A stretch of DNA of 64,000 nucleotides, from NCBI GenBank assembly GCA_964017155.1, contig OZ024858.1, forward strand, positions 25,666,687 to 25,730,686, given 5' to 3'. A program made the translations under genes and the position numbers. Below, piece by piece: positions 20,901 to 35,900 of this stretch. Source of the stretch: Oasisia sp. SBJ-2009 (Eukaryota > Annelida > Polychaeta > Sabellida > Siboglinidae). Below the pieces are notes generated by a model. That model saw nothing but the letters and a program-made list of their open reading frames with translations, was not told the DNA's origin and ran no database searches. Positions within the stretch are counted from its first letter, which is position 1. Every line of letters begins with the position of its first letter.

Positions 20901-23900
20901 GACTGTGTATATCACTGTCATGTATTAGAGGTACATAGCTTTAATAACAAAATACCACTGAATCGTTTGGGTTCCATGGAAAACGCTGCAAAGCATGCAC
21001 TTGTTTATCACCAAGAAGGTGGATCAACCCAATACAAGGGCATCGACAGCTGTACGTGGCATAGTACATCATAGCAATGATGAAAAAACAAGAGAATGTG
21101 TAAATTTGCAAATCTAACTAGGTGAGAAAAATTGCAAGAATGAAGAGGGCAAACAAAAATGAGGGTGCTAAGAGAAGGTTAGTGTGAAAATAAGTTTAAA
21201 GAACATGCAATTGGGTTGGAAGGTTGGAAGGAACAAATGAAAGGGAATGGCCATGAAAAGGGCTGATACATTCAGGATGTAGATCAGAGTTACACTGTGT
21301 GAAGATAAATTTGGCAGGTTTGAGGGAGTTTAGAATGAGAGTTGCGGCATGGAGTTGGATGGTGCGGATGGCAATACAGAATCGATGATGGAAGAAGATA
21401 AAAACAGAAAATCAAGGATCATCACAGAGGCCAGCCTCATTCCATATTGTTGGCAGAAAGAGGAGAGCTATAACAGTCCTCACATTGATGAGAAAAATAT
21501 AGTGAAATTGGGGGATTTTATTGGATATGTAGTAAAAAAAGAACAAAACGGACAAACTTACGGTCCACTGTTTGGTTGTTATATTCTGTGGTGTTGTCTG
21601 TTCCAAGTGACTCCAAGTCAACACTCTGGGCGTAGTTGTACAGCTGGTGGGCTTCTCTTGTGTCTGTAATAAGAAAAACTGTGTAACTTTTCAGGTCCAT
21701 GGTCGCACTCCTGTATCTGCAAGAGACTCTGTTACAAACAAGATGTATCTATACAGACTATAGTACGATTGCTGAGATATATCTTTGAACATTTTGATAT
21801 TAAGACGATGTGTTTCTCTTGTGAGTACAAGAAATATGTTGATACAAATCTAGATGGCAGAGAAGTCACATGTATGGGCTCTGCTTGACAGAATCATTGA
21901 AAACACATTTTGCCTTTAGCAGAATCTTGACTGGGATGGAATAAATTTTTATTCTCACATACTGCATTCAAATGTGTCTCTAAAGTTAACCAGTCATTTA
22001 ATTAAATGGCATTGCTCAAGCCAATAATGTCAAGGCAGTGGATTCCAATTTGCCATTCACTTAGTTGGTAACCTTTGTTTCACTATACAGTAATGATGAC
22101 CATTTCCAGGACAACTGGGGTCTCTGTCTTTCCATGGCCACAGTAAGCATTAATTCATGCAGTGCAACAGTGTCTAAACATTGTGTTGATGAAGTACTAA
22201 ACCACACGTGAACATTCTGACAGAGACGTCTATCAAATATCAGTTTAAAAGAGACACCTGCACACTACCTGGATTGACAGTGAAGATCGTCTTTGATGAT
22301 GCTGTTGACACCATTGTCTTTCTGTAGTCATCGAATGTAACTTTGACATCAGCAGCAAAAATTACTGGAAGGGAATATCTCGTTATGATCATACAGGCTT
22401 ATCAAGAACTCCATATCAATTAATATGTTAACAACCTTGCATATCTACTAGTAACAAAATCAGAAGATATGCCACTGATAAAAACTGTGAAATATTACAC
22501 TGTAGCTGCTTCTACGAGGAACACTACATGTCAGGGTGATTGGCTGTCTACATGTCTGAATGGTGTCTGATTGTTGGATGGATGATCGATGAACTAACTG
22601 ATTGACTATGTGAGTAGTGATCGACTGACAAACCATGTTCTCTCGGTGTCCAAGTCTGTGCAAGGCTGATATGCTCATCATCCCAGCTGAAACACATTTG
22701 ATAGTATGATTGACACCAAGCAATAAATGCTTCACTTTAGTTTTACATCTCTGAGTTTATGATTAGGACAAACATATATGTTGGTGTCACTGTTAATTGC
22801 AAACCTCATAGTTGGTCACTTCATAAACACAAAATATACCATTGCACTAAAATTGTATAGGCATTGTATTTCAATATGTTTGACAACTGCAGTATTTAAA
22901 TGCCCGTTTCCCACTGATGCGAATGCAAAGTGTATCTTGCCATGTGGAATTTCTGCTTAGCTTCATGTTTCCAAATGCCACAGTTTTGCGGATCTATCTA
23001 CTCACAGAACAAGTGCAAAGTTCAAAGATGTGTCATCAAAAAGCTTCACTTCACATCTCTGTGTCTGTTTTCCATTTTTCGTTGTCAGCTGTTTTGCTGT
23101 TCCCACCTGAAATTAGTTTATTTTTATTCACGTGCATGTTTGAATGTATGGGTGGGTGGATGCATTGGTGTGTGGTTACACATTTCCTCTAAATCTCTGT
23201 GTAGAAGGTACTTGTGTTCATACATGTACACTTGCATGCAGATAGGCATCTGTGATAATGAGTCAATATGCAAATGCAAGTGTGAGCATGGTATGTTCGC
23301 ATGTTTCCTATGAATCAACTGAAATAAATAATTAAGATCATCCTGTGAAACAAATGCAATCAACAATTCACATCATCATAATGAAATTTTATTATGCAGT
23401 TACTATTAATACATCCAAATAAATGTGCCATCTGATTACCAGTTCAAAAATTATGTTGACATACAAATCCCTTTTGCATGTTATCAAAGCAAACAAAAAC
23501 AATTGCCACACAGCAATGACATAAACATGGCTGTTACCCAATTTGAATCAGGCAAAACAATGAAAGCAAACTGTTTAATTATGTGCCATAGATTTATGTT
23601 ATCATTATTGGACGGAATCTTTTCACAGCTGAGAAACCGCTTGTTTGCTTGTTTGCTTGTTTGTTTATTATTCTAATATAAATGTGTCATTGTGAATGTA
23701 ATACTCTATAATCAATATAATGAGTGCCTAAATTTGTGACAAATCCCCAAAATGGAAATTCTAAATGAACTTCAACAATTTCATTTCAGGTTTTAAATGC
23801 CAACAATGCATCGTAATATTATCTAACTTTGATTTATGTTTTGTGCATATGTACAGTAATAGGTACAACAGTGGAGAATTGTAGACATCAATCATTCATA

Positions 23901-26900
23901 AACATGTTTCATACAGCCAGTAAATAAGGCAGCATAATTTTACAAATGTGCTGTAACTGATAAAAATTACATATACTTTCCAATAGGTTACATGATGGAT
24001 CACACAAACCACATGCCAGGATGTGCATTTCACTAACTCTACACCAAATATGTAACTGAAGTCTTCTTGGGTACAGAGTGTGGCAAGATAAGGAAGTGGT
24101 GTGACATTACATATATATTTTACTTCAATGTTTCTTCTGTCAAACCTTTCACCAATGTGTAAATTATATAAACCACTGACTACATTACATTACATTACAT
24201 TACACAAAATACAGTCCAAATTATTAAAACGTACCAACTGCTGTTGACAAATGAATTCCACAGGATATTCCTGTCTTCCTCATGGCGACAAACGATGTCA
24301 GAGGCATCTTGGCATACGTGCAAACCTCAAACCCACAAAATGCTTCTATATTGGCATGTACCAATACAACCTGGCTTAGAGCACTGATCAAACTTCAATT
24401 GACCATCTTTGGAATATGTGGCAATACTGCATGGTACTGGAATAACATGTTTTCAAACAATACCCAACTCTAGTGCTAATAAAATACAACAACTTTCAGT
24501 ATGCAACACTTCATGTCTGGCCACATGTACTTCACTCGGTAGTTCATGTTTGCTGACACAAATAAGGCTCATATAAGTTTACCACTATTACCAATCTATT
24601 TCATGGCCTTGTTTGTGTGTCTTCTTTGATTCTCTACGATTCAGTGTCATACCTGTAACACATGTTACAGCATATAATTTCGTTTATCTCATTCACATTA
24701 CTTTCTCGACTTTTTCCCCTTTTTCTTCTTGCTCACTTTCTTCCATCCTTCATCCTCAAGCTCATCTTTCTTGTAAAAACGCCCTGCCTGGGACTGGTCT
24801 TGAGGGTAATCATTTATGCTGCATACGGCATGGCCAGGTGGATCTGCAGTGGCCTCTGTTGATCTGTGATCCTCATCACAGGCCGTAACTTTAGCGTGCT
24901 CTCTAGTTTGGCTGTGTTCAGAGTCCTCTCTGTGAGAGGGCTGCCCTCTCTTTGTAGACCTGCCTTTTGTTCCAAGGCACCTGTCATCATCCCGTCTTTC
25001 CTCTCTATGGTATTGTCTCCTACCAATCAAGTTCTCATCATCGTCTCTGGGATAGTCTGTTATGTGTCCTTTAGACCTGTTTTCACTCATTCTCTGCCCG
25101 TTTCCTTGTTGTCTTCCACTATGCGACTGCCCTTGTTCCCGACTCGCCCACTGGCGACTCTCAACTTGTCCCCTACCATCCAACTTCTCAATATTCTCTC
25201 TAGGATGATCTGTCCTGAGTTTATCATACCTTCTGTTTTCAATCATTCCATGTTGTCTTCTATTCAGTGACTTCCCTTGTTCCCGGCTGCCCCGTTGTGA
25301 CTTCCCTTGTCCCCAGCTGCCCCGTTGTGACTTCTCTTGTCCCCAGCTGCTACGTTGTGACTTCCCTTCTTCCCAGTTGCCCCCCTGTGACTTCCCTTGT
25401 CCCCAGTTGTCCTCCTGGCGACCCTCTTCATACTTGACCGGGCCTGTCTGTACCTCAGACCACCCAGATCTAAGGCTGTCTCGTAGCTCCATCAACAATC
25501 TGCCAAGTACGTTTTCTCCCCCTACATGACGATCACCAACACCCCAGAAACCCTCCTGTGTTGGCATATCGTAAACCATTACAGCTTTGCCAGTTGCCAG
25601 CAAAGCTTCTCTGAATTCAGGAACTTCAGCTTTCGCTTTCAAAATCTCCCTCATCACATCAACACGTTTCACCTCCCAACCATGTTTTGTCTCGTTGATG
25701 TTCTTGCTCTCTTTCATTGCAGCCCTGGCATCACCTGTTCTCATAATCTGTTTTGCTGTCTCAGAGTCGTCATGGAACATGGCTTGCTGATACTGATAGG
25801 CTTGTTCTGAAGAATGGAAGTCACGGTCAAACACATGGATACGACATCGGTAGAAGGTAGAGAACCAAGACTTAGGACCTTGAAAAAGAACCGGTTGCTG
25901 GTCACCGTATTGGTCATGTCTGTTAATTCCCCGCCTGTTTCCATGTTGTCTTCCATTCTGTGACTTCCTTTGTACCCAGTTGCCCTGTTGGCGACCCTCT
26001 TCGTACATGACCCTGCCCGTCTCTACCTCAGACCTCCCAGTTATCAGATGATCCCGTAGCTCCATCAACAATCTGCCAAGTATGTTTTTTCCGCCTAAGC
26101 AACCATTGCCAAGACCCCAGAAACCCTCCAATGATGGCACATTCTCAACCAGTACAGCTTGGCCGGTCGCCAGCAAAGCGTCTCTGAATTCAGGAACGTC
26201 AGCTTTCGCTTTCAAAATTTCCCTCATCACATCAACACGTTTGTCCTCCCAGCCATCTTTTGTCTTGTTGATGTGCTTGCTCTCTCTCTTTGCAGCTCTG
26301 GCATCGTCTGCTCTCAGGATCCATTCTGCTGTCTCAGAGTCGCCATGGAACATGGCTTGCTGATACTGATAGGCTTGTTCTGAGGAATGGAAGTCACGGT
26401 CAAACACATGGATATGACATGGGTAGAAGTTGGAGAAATGAGACTGAGGACCTCCAAAAAGAACTGGTGCCTGGACACTGCATTGGTCATTTGGAGCTGA
26501 ACGTGGAGGCTGTGCCTCTGCACCAGCACTGCTTGAAGGTCTACCTGCAATATCTGGGTAGTCAACAGTCACAGGTTCAGCACCTCTAATAAACAATGCA
26601 TTCATACCCATTGAGTCATCACTGTCTTTCTCTTGCTCTGCACTACCTTTCTGATCACACTGCTCTACACTGCTACTGGCAGAATGCACACCATCAACTT
26701 TCGAACCCTCAACCTCAGGAACTTCAACATTGTATAGAGTTTCCCAACTTTCTTCCTTAGCATTTCTACTCTGTTCACCCATCTCAAGTTTTTGCTTTTT
26801 ACCTGGGGGTTCAAGAACTGCACCATCTACACTGACACCACTCTGTAAATCAACATCATTACCTGTTGCAGCAACATGATCATCACAATTATTACTGTCC

Positions 26901-29900
26901 ATACACTGATCAACAAAGTCACTGTCCTTCTGTTCTGGCACTGCATCGTCTGTTGTTGCAACACAATCGTCATCATTGGAGCCTGTATGAAGACCTGCAT
27001 TATCAGGGCCTCCCTGTCCGGACACAGCGCCTTCTGTTGCTGCTGCAACATTATCGTCACCATTAGATTCCACACCAAGATCAACATTGTCACTGTCCTG
27101 TTCTGGCACCAGATCTTCAATGCATTGCTCTTCCTTAATTGGTGGATCACATTCAGTTGAAGTGGATGGTTCCTTCTGCATCTCTTCTGCCGCTGGTTGG
27201 GTTCTGATCTCCTGTTCTGCTACTGCAGCTTCAGTTGGTGTTTCCGCCATAACCAGTAGATCACAATCAGCTGAAGAGGGCGGGTCTTTCTGCATCTCTT
27301 CTGACGCTGTTACTAGTTGGATCTTCACCTCCTGGTCTGGTATTGCACCTTCAGTGTGTTGTTCCATCAGTAGTGGTTGATCACAATCAGCTGTAGAGGA
27401 CGGGTCTTTCAGCATCTCATCTGGCACTGTTACTGGCTGGATCTTCTCCTGTTCTGGACCTTCAGCGTGTTGTTCCGTCAGTACTGGTTGATCACAATCA
27501 GCTGTAGAGGGAGGGTCTTTCAGCATCTCATCTGGCACTGTTACTGGCTGGATCTTCTCCTGTTCTGGACCTTCAGCGTGTTGTTCCGTCAGTACTGGTT
27601 GATCACAATCAGCTGTAGAGGGAGGGTCTTTCAGCATCTCATCTGGCACTGTTACTGGCTGGATCTTCTCCTGTTCTGGACCTTCAGCGTGTTGTTCCGT
27701 CAGTACTGGTTGATCACAATCAGCTGTAGAGGGAGAGTCTTTCAGCATCTCATCTGGCACTGTTACTGGCTGGATCTTCTCCTGTTCTGGACCTTCAGCG
27801 TGTTGTTCCGTCAGTACTGGTTGATCACAATCAGCTGTAGAGGACGGGTCTTTCAGCATCTCATCTGGCACTGTTACTGGCTGGATCTTCTCCTGTTCTG
27901 GACCTTCAGCGTGTTGTTCCGTCAGTACTGGTTGATCACAATCAGCTGTAGAGGGAGGGTCTTTCAGCATCTCTTCTGGCGCTGTTTCTGGTTGGATTTT
28001 CTCCTCCTGTTCTGGTACTGCACCTTCAGTGTCTTGTTCCGTCACTACTGATTGATCACAATCAGCTGAAGATGGCGGGTCTTTCTGCATCTCTTCTGGC
28101 ACTGTTACTGGTTTGGTTTTCTCCTGTTCTTGTACTGCACCTTCAGCGTGCTGTTCCGTCATAACTGCTCGATCACAATCAGCTGAAGTTGCTGGTTTAT
28201 CTAACATCTCTCCTGCTATTGGTTGGATCTGAACATCTTTGTTAACAGTTTCTTCCATGGCTTCAATTCAAATTGTGGCACACCAGGCTTAGAGTCCAAG
28301 ATTTGTTTGTCACTCCACAACTTTCAAATGTCACACTGCTGCTGCAGCAAGCAGGCACTATCAATGAACACCAGGATACATCACACTGCAGTTTATATAT
28401 AATTAGTCATTTCACTTGTATCAGTTACAAGGCAAACGTTTCTGTCGTTGCCCAATTAATATGCTGCCAACGATTCACTTCCACACAGCACTGGCACTTC
28501 GTAATAAACACCGCACTGCAGTAGAAACCTCAAAACGAAAGTTCACCCTTTGAGAGTTCAGTAACAGGTAGTTTCTGTTTTCAAGCGAGACTTGAAGCAG
28601 ACACGTCCCAAACACTGGGTAAAAGTTTTGCTCACTTATATAGTTACAGTTTATACCGACTGTACTGTAGTTTCTGTTACTAAATACGGCTTGCGTGACA
28701 GTTCATCGTCGTTGTGCAATGCCCAATCCCGTCAACATTTCAGTTTCACAACACAGTACGACAAACCGAAATAAGCGGCTGGTTTACGACGAGTATCGAT
28801 TGCGGGCCGGCGTGTTGACAGTGGATCTGGCGGAATATCGAATAATCGACTTCGTTCACGGCGAGTGTCCAAGATATACGCGACGCATATAAAACACTCG
28901 CAAAAGTCGAGTTCCCTTCGAACAAACGAAAGAGGCGACTGGCAACTTCAACAGACGATCGACTATTGGCTGAAACAGAGCTGACACATCACTGGGAAAC
29001 TTGGTTGCAATTTCCGGGAAATGGTACCGCACGCTTTCTTTTTCCGAGTTTCGTTTTCCCGGTATTCACGTACGTCCGCGAGCATGCAGTGACTCGTGGA
29101 GCATTACATATCGTGTCACGACCCCGCATCCAAACATTAGTTTCTTCCAAACTGCCAAACATGCTGTTTGTAAAGAACATTACGTATTATTTATATGTAA
29201 CCACGTGTGTTAAAACGAGACTTGCGTAATACAAGTTCTTGGAGCACTCTGTGGCTTTAACCCTAATCCACCAGATGGCGCCATGTCCGCGCACACTGTC
29301 TGGCATTTGTCGGCATTAATTTTAGTGAACTTTCAGCACTGACAAACTATAGCAGCTGTACAGCAAGCTTTGACTTAATATTCTTTGTAGACTGTTTCGT
29401 TGTCAAAGTATCTTAATAACAAAAACAAACATTCAGGGGTTACGCACCAACGCCACCTATCGGACAGTTTCGTAAGCACTTCGGCGACTTTCCTTTGGGG
29501 ACAGACTAGTATTTTTATTTTAAGGTTCACGTTGTACGAATGCGGTGCCTGTGATATATATGTTACACGGAGTCTTTGTTTTTTGCGTCACCACAAAATG
29601 ACATTTTAACTGGTCAAAAGACAGCTCTACATATTTAATGTGCACAATCTAACAATGTAATCTTATTGTTTTAGCATTTGACACAGTTGTTGATTTTAGA
29701 AAACAACTATACCTGGTATATCTATAGGTGTGTTGAATCTAATTCAACACACCTATATACTGTCGTATACGTATTGCTTCCTTTAATGCGAGAAGCATAC
29801 AGAACAGTTCACTTGATTTGATTAACATTTTAACTACATGTGATATACTTGCTGTGCAAGAACATTGGCTTCCCAAACAGAGCCTTTCATATATTAATTC

Positions 29901-32900
29901 TTTGCACTCTGACTTCAGTGCTAGGGGCATTAGCTCCATCGATTATGGTGATGGCTTCAGTGATCGTCCTCATGGTGGTCTTTGTTTTTCTGGCGAAGAT
30001 CACTTGACCCATCCATCAACATTTTGGTTTTTGACGACGAGAAAAGACTTCTTGGTCTCAAAATCACTACTTCTAATGCCACAATTCTTGTTCTTAATGT
30101 TTATCTACCATATCAGAGCGATGATAATGCTGATGAATATCAAGCTATTTTAGGCAAGATCCAAGTCATATCTGACTCATTTGATTCAAGTAATATTTTT
30201 ATTGTTGGAGACTTTAATGCTGATTTAATCAAGACCAGCTTATTTTCACCATTTCTAAATTCTTTTATTAGTGATTGTCACTTTATTCCAAGTGACATTA
30301 AGTATCTTCCCCCTGATTCGTTTACATATGTTAGTGACGCCCATGGCTCTAGGAGCTGGCTGGATCATGTGCTTTGCACTCACTCCAGTCACTCATCTGG
30401 CTCTGATATGGTAATTAATTATGACTGTGTCTCTTCGGATCATATTCCTCTATCGTTTACCATTTCTATCAAATTAAACCCACTTCTGAATCATCCACTA
30501 TGCAACAAACTTGTAAGCCCAGTCCCATGTAGGATTGTGCCTCCTCCCATGACCTTCTCAACAATTACACCAAATCTGGTTCTCTTTTATCTGGCATTGA
30601 CGTACCACATGCTGCTCTAAGTTGTACCAATCCTAACTGCCATGATGAAGCCCATCAGCTGCTCTTGTGCAAATTTTATAATGATATAAATTCTCTTATG
30701 GAGGCTTCCGATGTCATTCCTACTAAAACGCATAACACATCCCGAAAATTCAGTGTTCCTGGTTGGAACGACCTGGTCAGGGACTCTCATCAAGCTGCCA
30801 GAGAAACGTTTCTCATCTGGCGGTCTGCTGGGAGTCCAAGACATGGTCCTTTGTATGACTTAATGAAAATTAAACGTGCCCAGTTTAAACGCAACAAAAG
30901 ACATTGCGAAAAAAATGCTGAATCTCTTAAAGCCGAGCGGCTTGCTTCCAATCTGAGCAGTCATGATTTTAAAAACTTTTGGAAGGGCATCAAACCAGCA
31001 AACAATGCCAGGTTACCTAACCCCAGTAATGTTGGAGGTGCATGTGGCACTGAAAACGTCAGAAATATGTGGCTTCATCATTACCAATCACTGCTTAACT
31101 CTGTACCCGAGTTTACTGTTCACATTCATAAGATTGATATGTATTGTAGCAATATACAACTTAGCAACAATATGGTTGTTAAAGTTAAGGAACTACAAGA
31201 ATTAATAATTGCTATGCCTATTAGTAAAGCCTCTGGCTACGACCATATCAGTAATGAACATTTTAAGTATGCTAACGAAAAACTACATATTCTTATATCT
31301 TTGTTTTATAGTAGTCTGTTAATACATGTTTTTTTACCTGATACTATGATGACAACAATCATAGCTCCTATCATTAAAAATAAATCTGGTGATTTGTCAG
31401 ACAATAATAACTATAGGCCCATTGCCCTTGCCACAGTAGCTAGTAAACTATTTGAATCATTAATATTATCCAGGGCTACCCCATTTCTCATTACATGTGA
31501 AAATCAATTTGGATTTAAAAAGCATCACTCTACTGAGATGCTCATATTTCTGTTAAAAGAACTTTTTCGAAACTATATTGCTAATGGGTCTTCTATGTAT
31601 GTTACTATGTTGGATGCCTCCAAAGCCTTCGACAAAGTTAACCACAGCAAGCTATTTGGTAAATTAATTGATCGTGGCTGTCCAGCTTTTATTGTACGCA
31701 TTCTATACCACTGGTACGGTACCCAACAATTTACCATCAGATGGTGTCAGGGATTTTCTAGCTTTTTTACTGTTTCTAAGGGTGGAATCCTTTCCCCCCA
31801 TCTTTTCAATGTGTACATGGATGACTTAAGTGTTAATCTAAACAAATTACATATTGGTTGTCTTTATGCTGGCACCTTAATCAACCACTTGATGTATGCT
31901 GATGACCTCTGTATTTTTTCTCCCAGTGTTGCTGGTTTGAGAAAACTTACTGATTGTTGTGCCAAGAATGACGAATTATTCAATATTACTTATAATGCTA
32001 AGAAGTCCTTTTGCATGGTTATTGACAACAAACCCCAGGACAGGAAAAATGTTCATTGTATCCATCTCGATAACCATCCATTACCTTATACTACGAAATG
32101 TAAATATCTTGGTCATACAATCAACAATAACCTAACTGATGATGACGACATTGCCAGACAAAAAAGATGCCTTTATGCCCAAGCCAATGTATTAGCTCGA
32201 AAATTTTGTCTTTGTAATATTTCCACCAAATTATTTTATTTCAAGCATACTGTGCTCCTATGTATTCTTCTAGTCTTTGGTGCAAATTCAAAAAATATAG
32301 CCTCAAAAGCATTACCGTCGCATACAATAATAGCCTCAGAATTTTACTCAACTTACCCTCAAGATGTAGTGCAAGTTTTATGTTTGCCACCAACTACATT
32401 AAATCCTTCAATGAACGCATTCGTTCATCCATATTCAGTCTTTTATGTCGTCTTCATCAGTTAGATAATATTCTTTTTATTAATTACCTCCACACCGATA
32501 TTCATTTTATGAGCTGTATGTACTCATACTGGAGGTCGTTATTGTACACATGACATTAGCATTGTATTTATTTTTTATTAATCAATTTTTTAATATTTAT
32601 TTTTACAACTTATTTAATTAATTTCCTCATATATTTAGACATATTTATTTTAACTTTACACATATATTTTTACATTGATCACATCATTGTTTTGACTGTT
32701 TTATATGTATTGCACTTTTCATATTTTTTTTATTGTATTTTATGTATGTATATATGGACTTCTTGTCTGAAATAAACTTTATTATTATTATTATTAATCA
32801 TACTACACATGGTAAACGTTGGAAAATATATTTGTTCAATTGCAATGTATGCTGCAGATGATTTCAGATTTATGCTAAGCATGGTGTACATTTAAATGGA

Positions 32901-35900
32901 AATTGCAACTAAAATCTCCAAGTGTGATCTATGCCTTAGCTGCATTTATAAAGCTTAACAATCTATATATTTTCATAGGAATTTGTACAAATTTATGAAT
33001 GCATTTATAAATATAGCATAGAATGTTATGAATTCCTGTGGTGTTTCTCAAGATTAAGTGTTATGTGCTTTTGTATGTATTGACAGGGCAACACTACTTT
33101 TAGATCATTAGGGCCAAGGTAAGTCTACACACATCAAAAGGCAATGCACACTGTTTTCATGCACTCATCACCTCAAAACAACACTTCCACTTCAGTTAAA
33201 CTTTTGGCATAAACACAGTTTATTGTTACAATATGCTACATGATATTCAGATGCCACGAAAGCTGCATGATATATCATCCTGTGAACAACAGCAAAAACA
33301 GATGTTCAATTTTTAAACAGTACTAATCATGCATGGGAACATTAACATGCAAACATTTGTGGGATATATTTTGGATAAACTATGATTTCTTGGTTGGTAT
33401 AATTACTTGGTATATGGTAAACATGAGTTAGAAATCAACACAGTAAGTGTAGGATAATATAGATAATGCAGATGATGCAAGAATTCTAAATCACAGTCTG
33501 CTACTAGTCATACACTTTTCAACCAACTATAAATTACCATTTTACTTCATAAAGTTGAAAATCTATGTAAATAGAACACAAACAACTTATTGACACTCCT
33601 GGGAAATTGCACTACCAATATTTAGTATATTCTAGGCAGGGATTTTACTTACTTGTTTCACAGCGGCGAGAATACTTATATACTGCCCATGTAGTGCCTG
33701 TCCATTCGTGAGAATGTCTGCAATCGTGTAGAAGTCATTGCTGGGCTTGACTGGGATATGGAAGAGACTGTTGTAGGTAGCAAGGTCACAGCCACTGTAC
33801 AGCTGTACAGTAGACCTCATCTCACTCACATTCAGCTGGTACATGCTGCAGAAAACACTCAACCTATGGTACCTCTTACAGACATTGACACGTAATACTA
33901 GGAGGTGGGAATAATACAAACATGCCTGACCACAATCAAAGATAGAAGATAAAAATCTATATTATTGTTAACAACATTTAAACATATTTAACATTGCTAA
34001 ATGTAAGTTCTTAATCTTTATTTTTTACTAATAAAAATAAATACAGACTCATTCAATGTAATTCAAATAAATATACTTCATCAACTTAAAATAAAAAATT
34101 GTCCTGGTTGTAAATTATTCGCAAAATGGTAGAACCCGTTATCTAATAAATTAAATTTTTAAATATATTAATTTAAATATTATTTACTTGTTTAATTCTA
34201 TTGTACTGAGTTAAATGCATCAATTAAATATATTGTTGCATCAAATTCTTTATTATCACAATTGGAACACAGAATATTTTCAACCTCTTCAAGATGTATT
34301 CACAGAAAATGAACCAACAGAGTTGAGCTAAAATTTAATTCAGGCTGGAGGCAAGTGTTTGCGAAAAATGTCCTCATAACCTATACAGTGTATATCACAA
34401 TGCAGTCAGTGGAACTGGACAATCTCTAACCTGCACAATTCTGTCAATGTAATCCAATGCTTCTCAGCTGTATGTAAACTGTTAATGCTCTTTAAATGGA
34501 CCCAATTTAATTTCAGGAGATAGCTAAATTTCAGCCATCTTTTTAGCTGTATAAAACATAATTGATTAGTTATGGCATACCCTCAGTTTTACCAAAGCTA
34601 TAATTTATTAACTTTCTATTATAAAAGTATTCTAACAAGCTATATTGTTGATAAAAACAAAGCCATTTACCTTGGCGTCCAAGGACGAAATTTTTCATCA
34701 GAACCATCCAAAGGTTTTGACTGAACTCCAGGCTGAATAATTTTCACTGTAAAAACACAGAGCTGCACTATGTACACAGTGTGGAGTATCAGAAGCAAGA
34801 GTTCCAATGCTTGGTCACTGTGAACATAAGTGTGATAAGAGACACACACATCTATAGCTTCAAGACTGAAATAATTTCTAGATTTAACTAATTTCAGAAA
34901 TACAGAAACAAACAAGATGTTAAGCAAGTTGCCCCATAGACAGGTTTCCATCTGATAGTTTACCTATGTCTCCAATGTGAAAGAGCTGAGTGAGGCTAGC
35001 AATGTGCTCTCTACTTCCCCAGCACGTGGCATTGATGAAATCAACTGGTGAGTCGCGTAGAGTGAAACTAAGAAGGTGGCGTTCATTCGCTGGATCTGTC
35101 ACAAACATAGCTCTGCTGTACTCTATATATCAATATGCAGTATTTATAATTCATTTGCCAATTCTTTCATAGTAGTGTACATAATGAAAAGTGTTTTATT
35201 ATTGCTTTCATCTAAACAATTTACTGCAATTGTAATCAACAACCACATCAGTACATAAATTAACTTATGATATTCATATGTAAGTTTCAATTATGACCAT
35301 GCTGATTATCTGATAATACAATACACATGTACTGATGTTTAATTAGTTTGCTTTACCTTTCTTACTGAAGAATGATCTTGCATCCTCTTTAGCTATGACG
35401 ATGCCAACTACAAACTACAATATGGAGAACAATAACTAAGAATAAATCTACTGGATGTAATTCTTGGTAACAAATGTATTTTGGTTATATTTTATTTATT
35501 TTTATTATATGATAACAGTGATACCACCAGTAACATATGTGCACGTAATATTATTCACATATGCTGCAAGCATGCATAGAGTGGTGCGCACAGCCGCACA
35601 CACACACCACACACGCACGCACGCCACACACATACACACACATACACACACAAACACACACACACACAAGTATACATGTAGAGACACAGTAAACAACAAC
35701 AATAAAGTAAACAATTATGTTTTCATGAATTAACGTAATATTACTTCCTTTATTGTACCAATTTATTTTAACAGTAATGTAAAAAAATCCTCATCACCCT
35801 TGTTTGTGATAAATCATATTTATCACCTTGCGTTCTATAATATATTATTTATTACTGATTTATTACCATGTGCTCTAAAATATATTTATAATAGAGCTAT

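Noticed and set aside
27377..28051. 224-codon plus-strand frame with hydrophobic repeats
   Set aside because: It is the antisense of the 111-bp coding minisatellite; the unit is a multiple of three, so any stop-free frame stays open.
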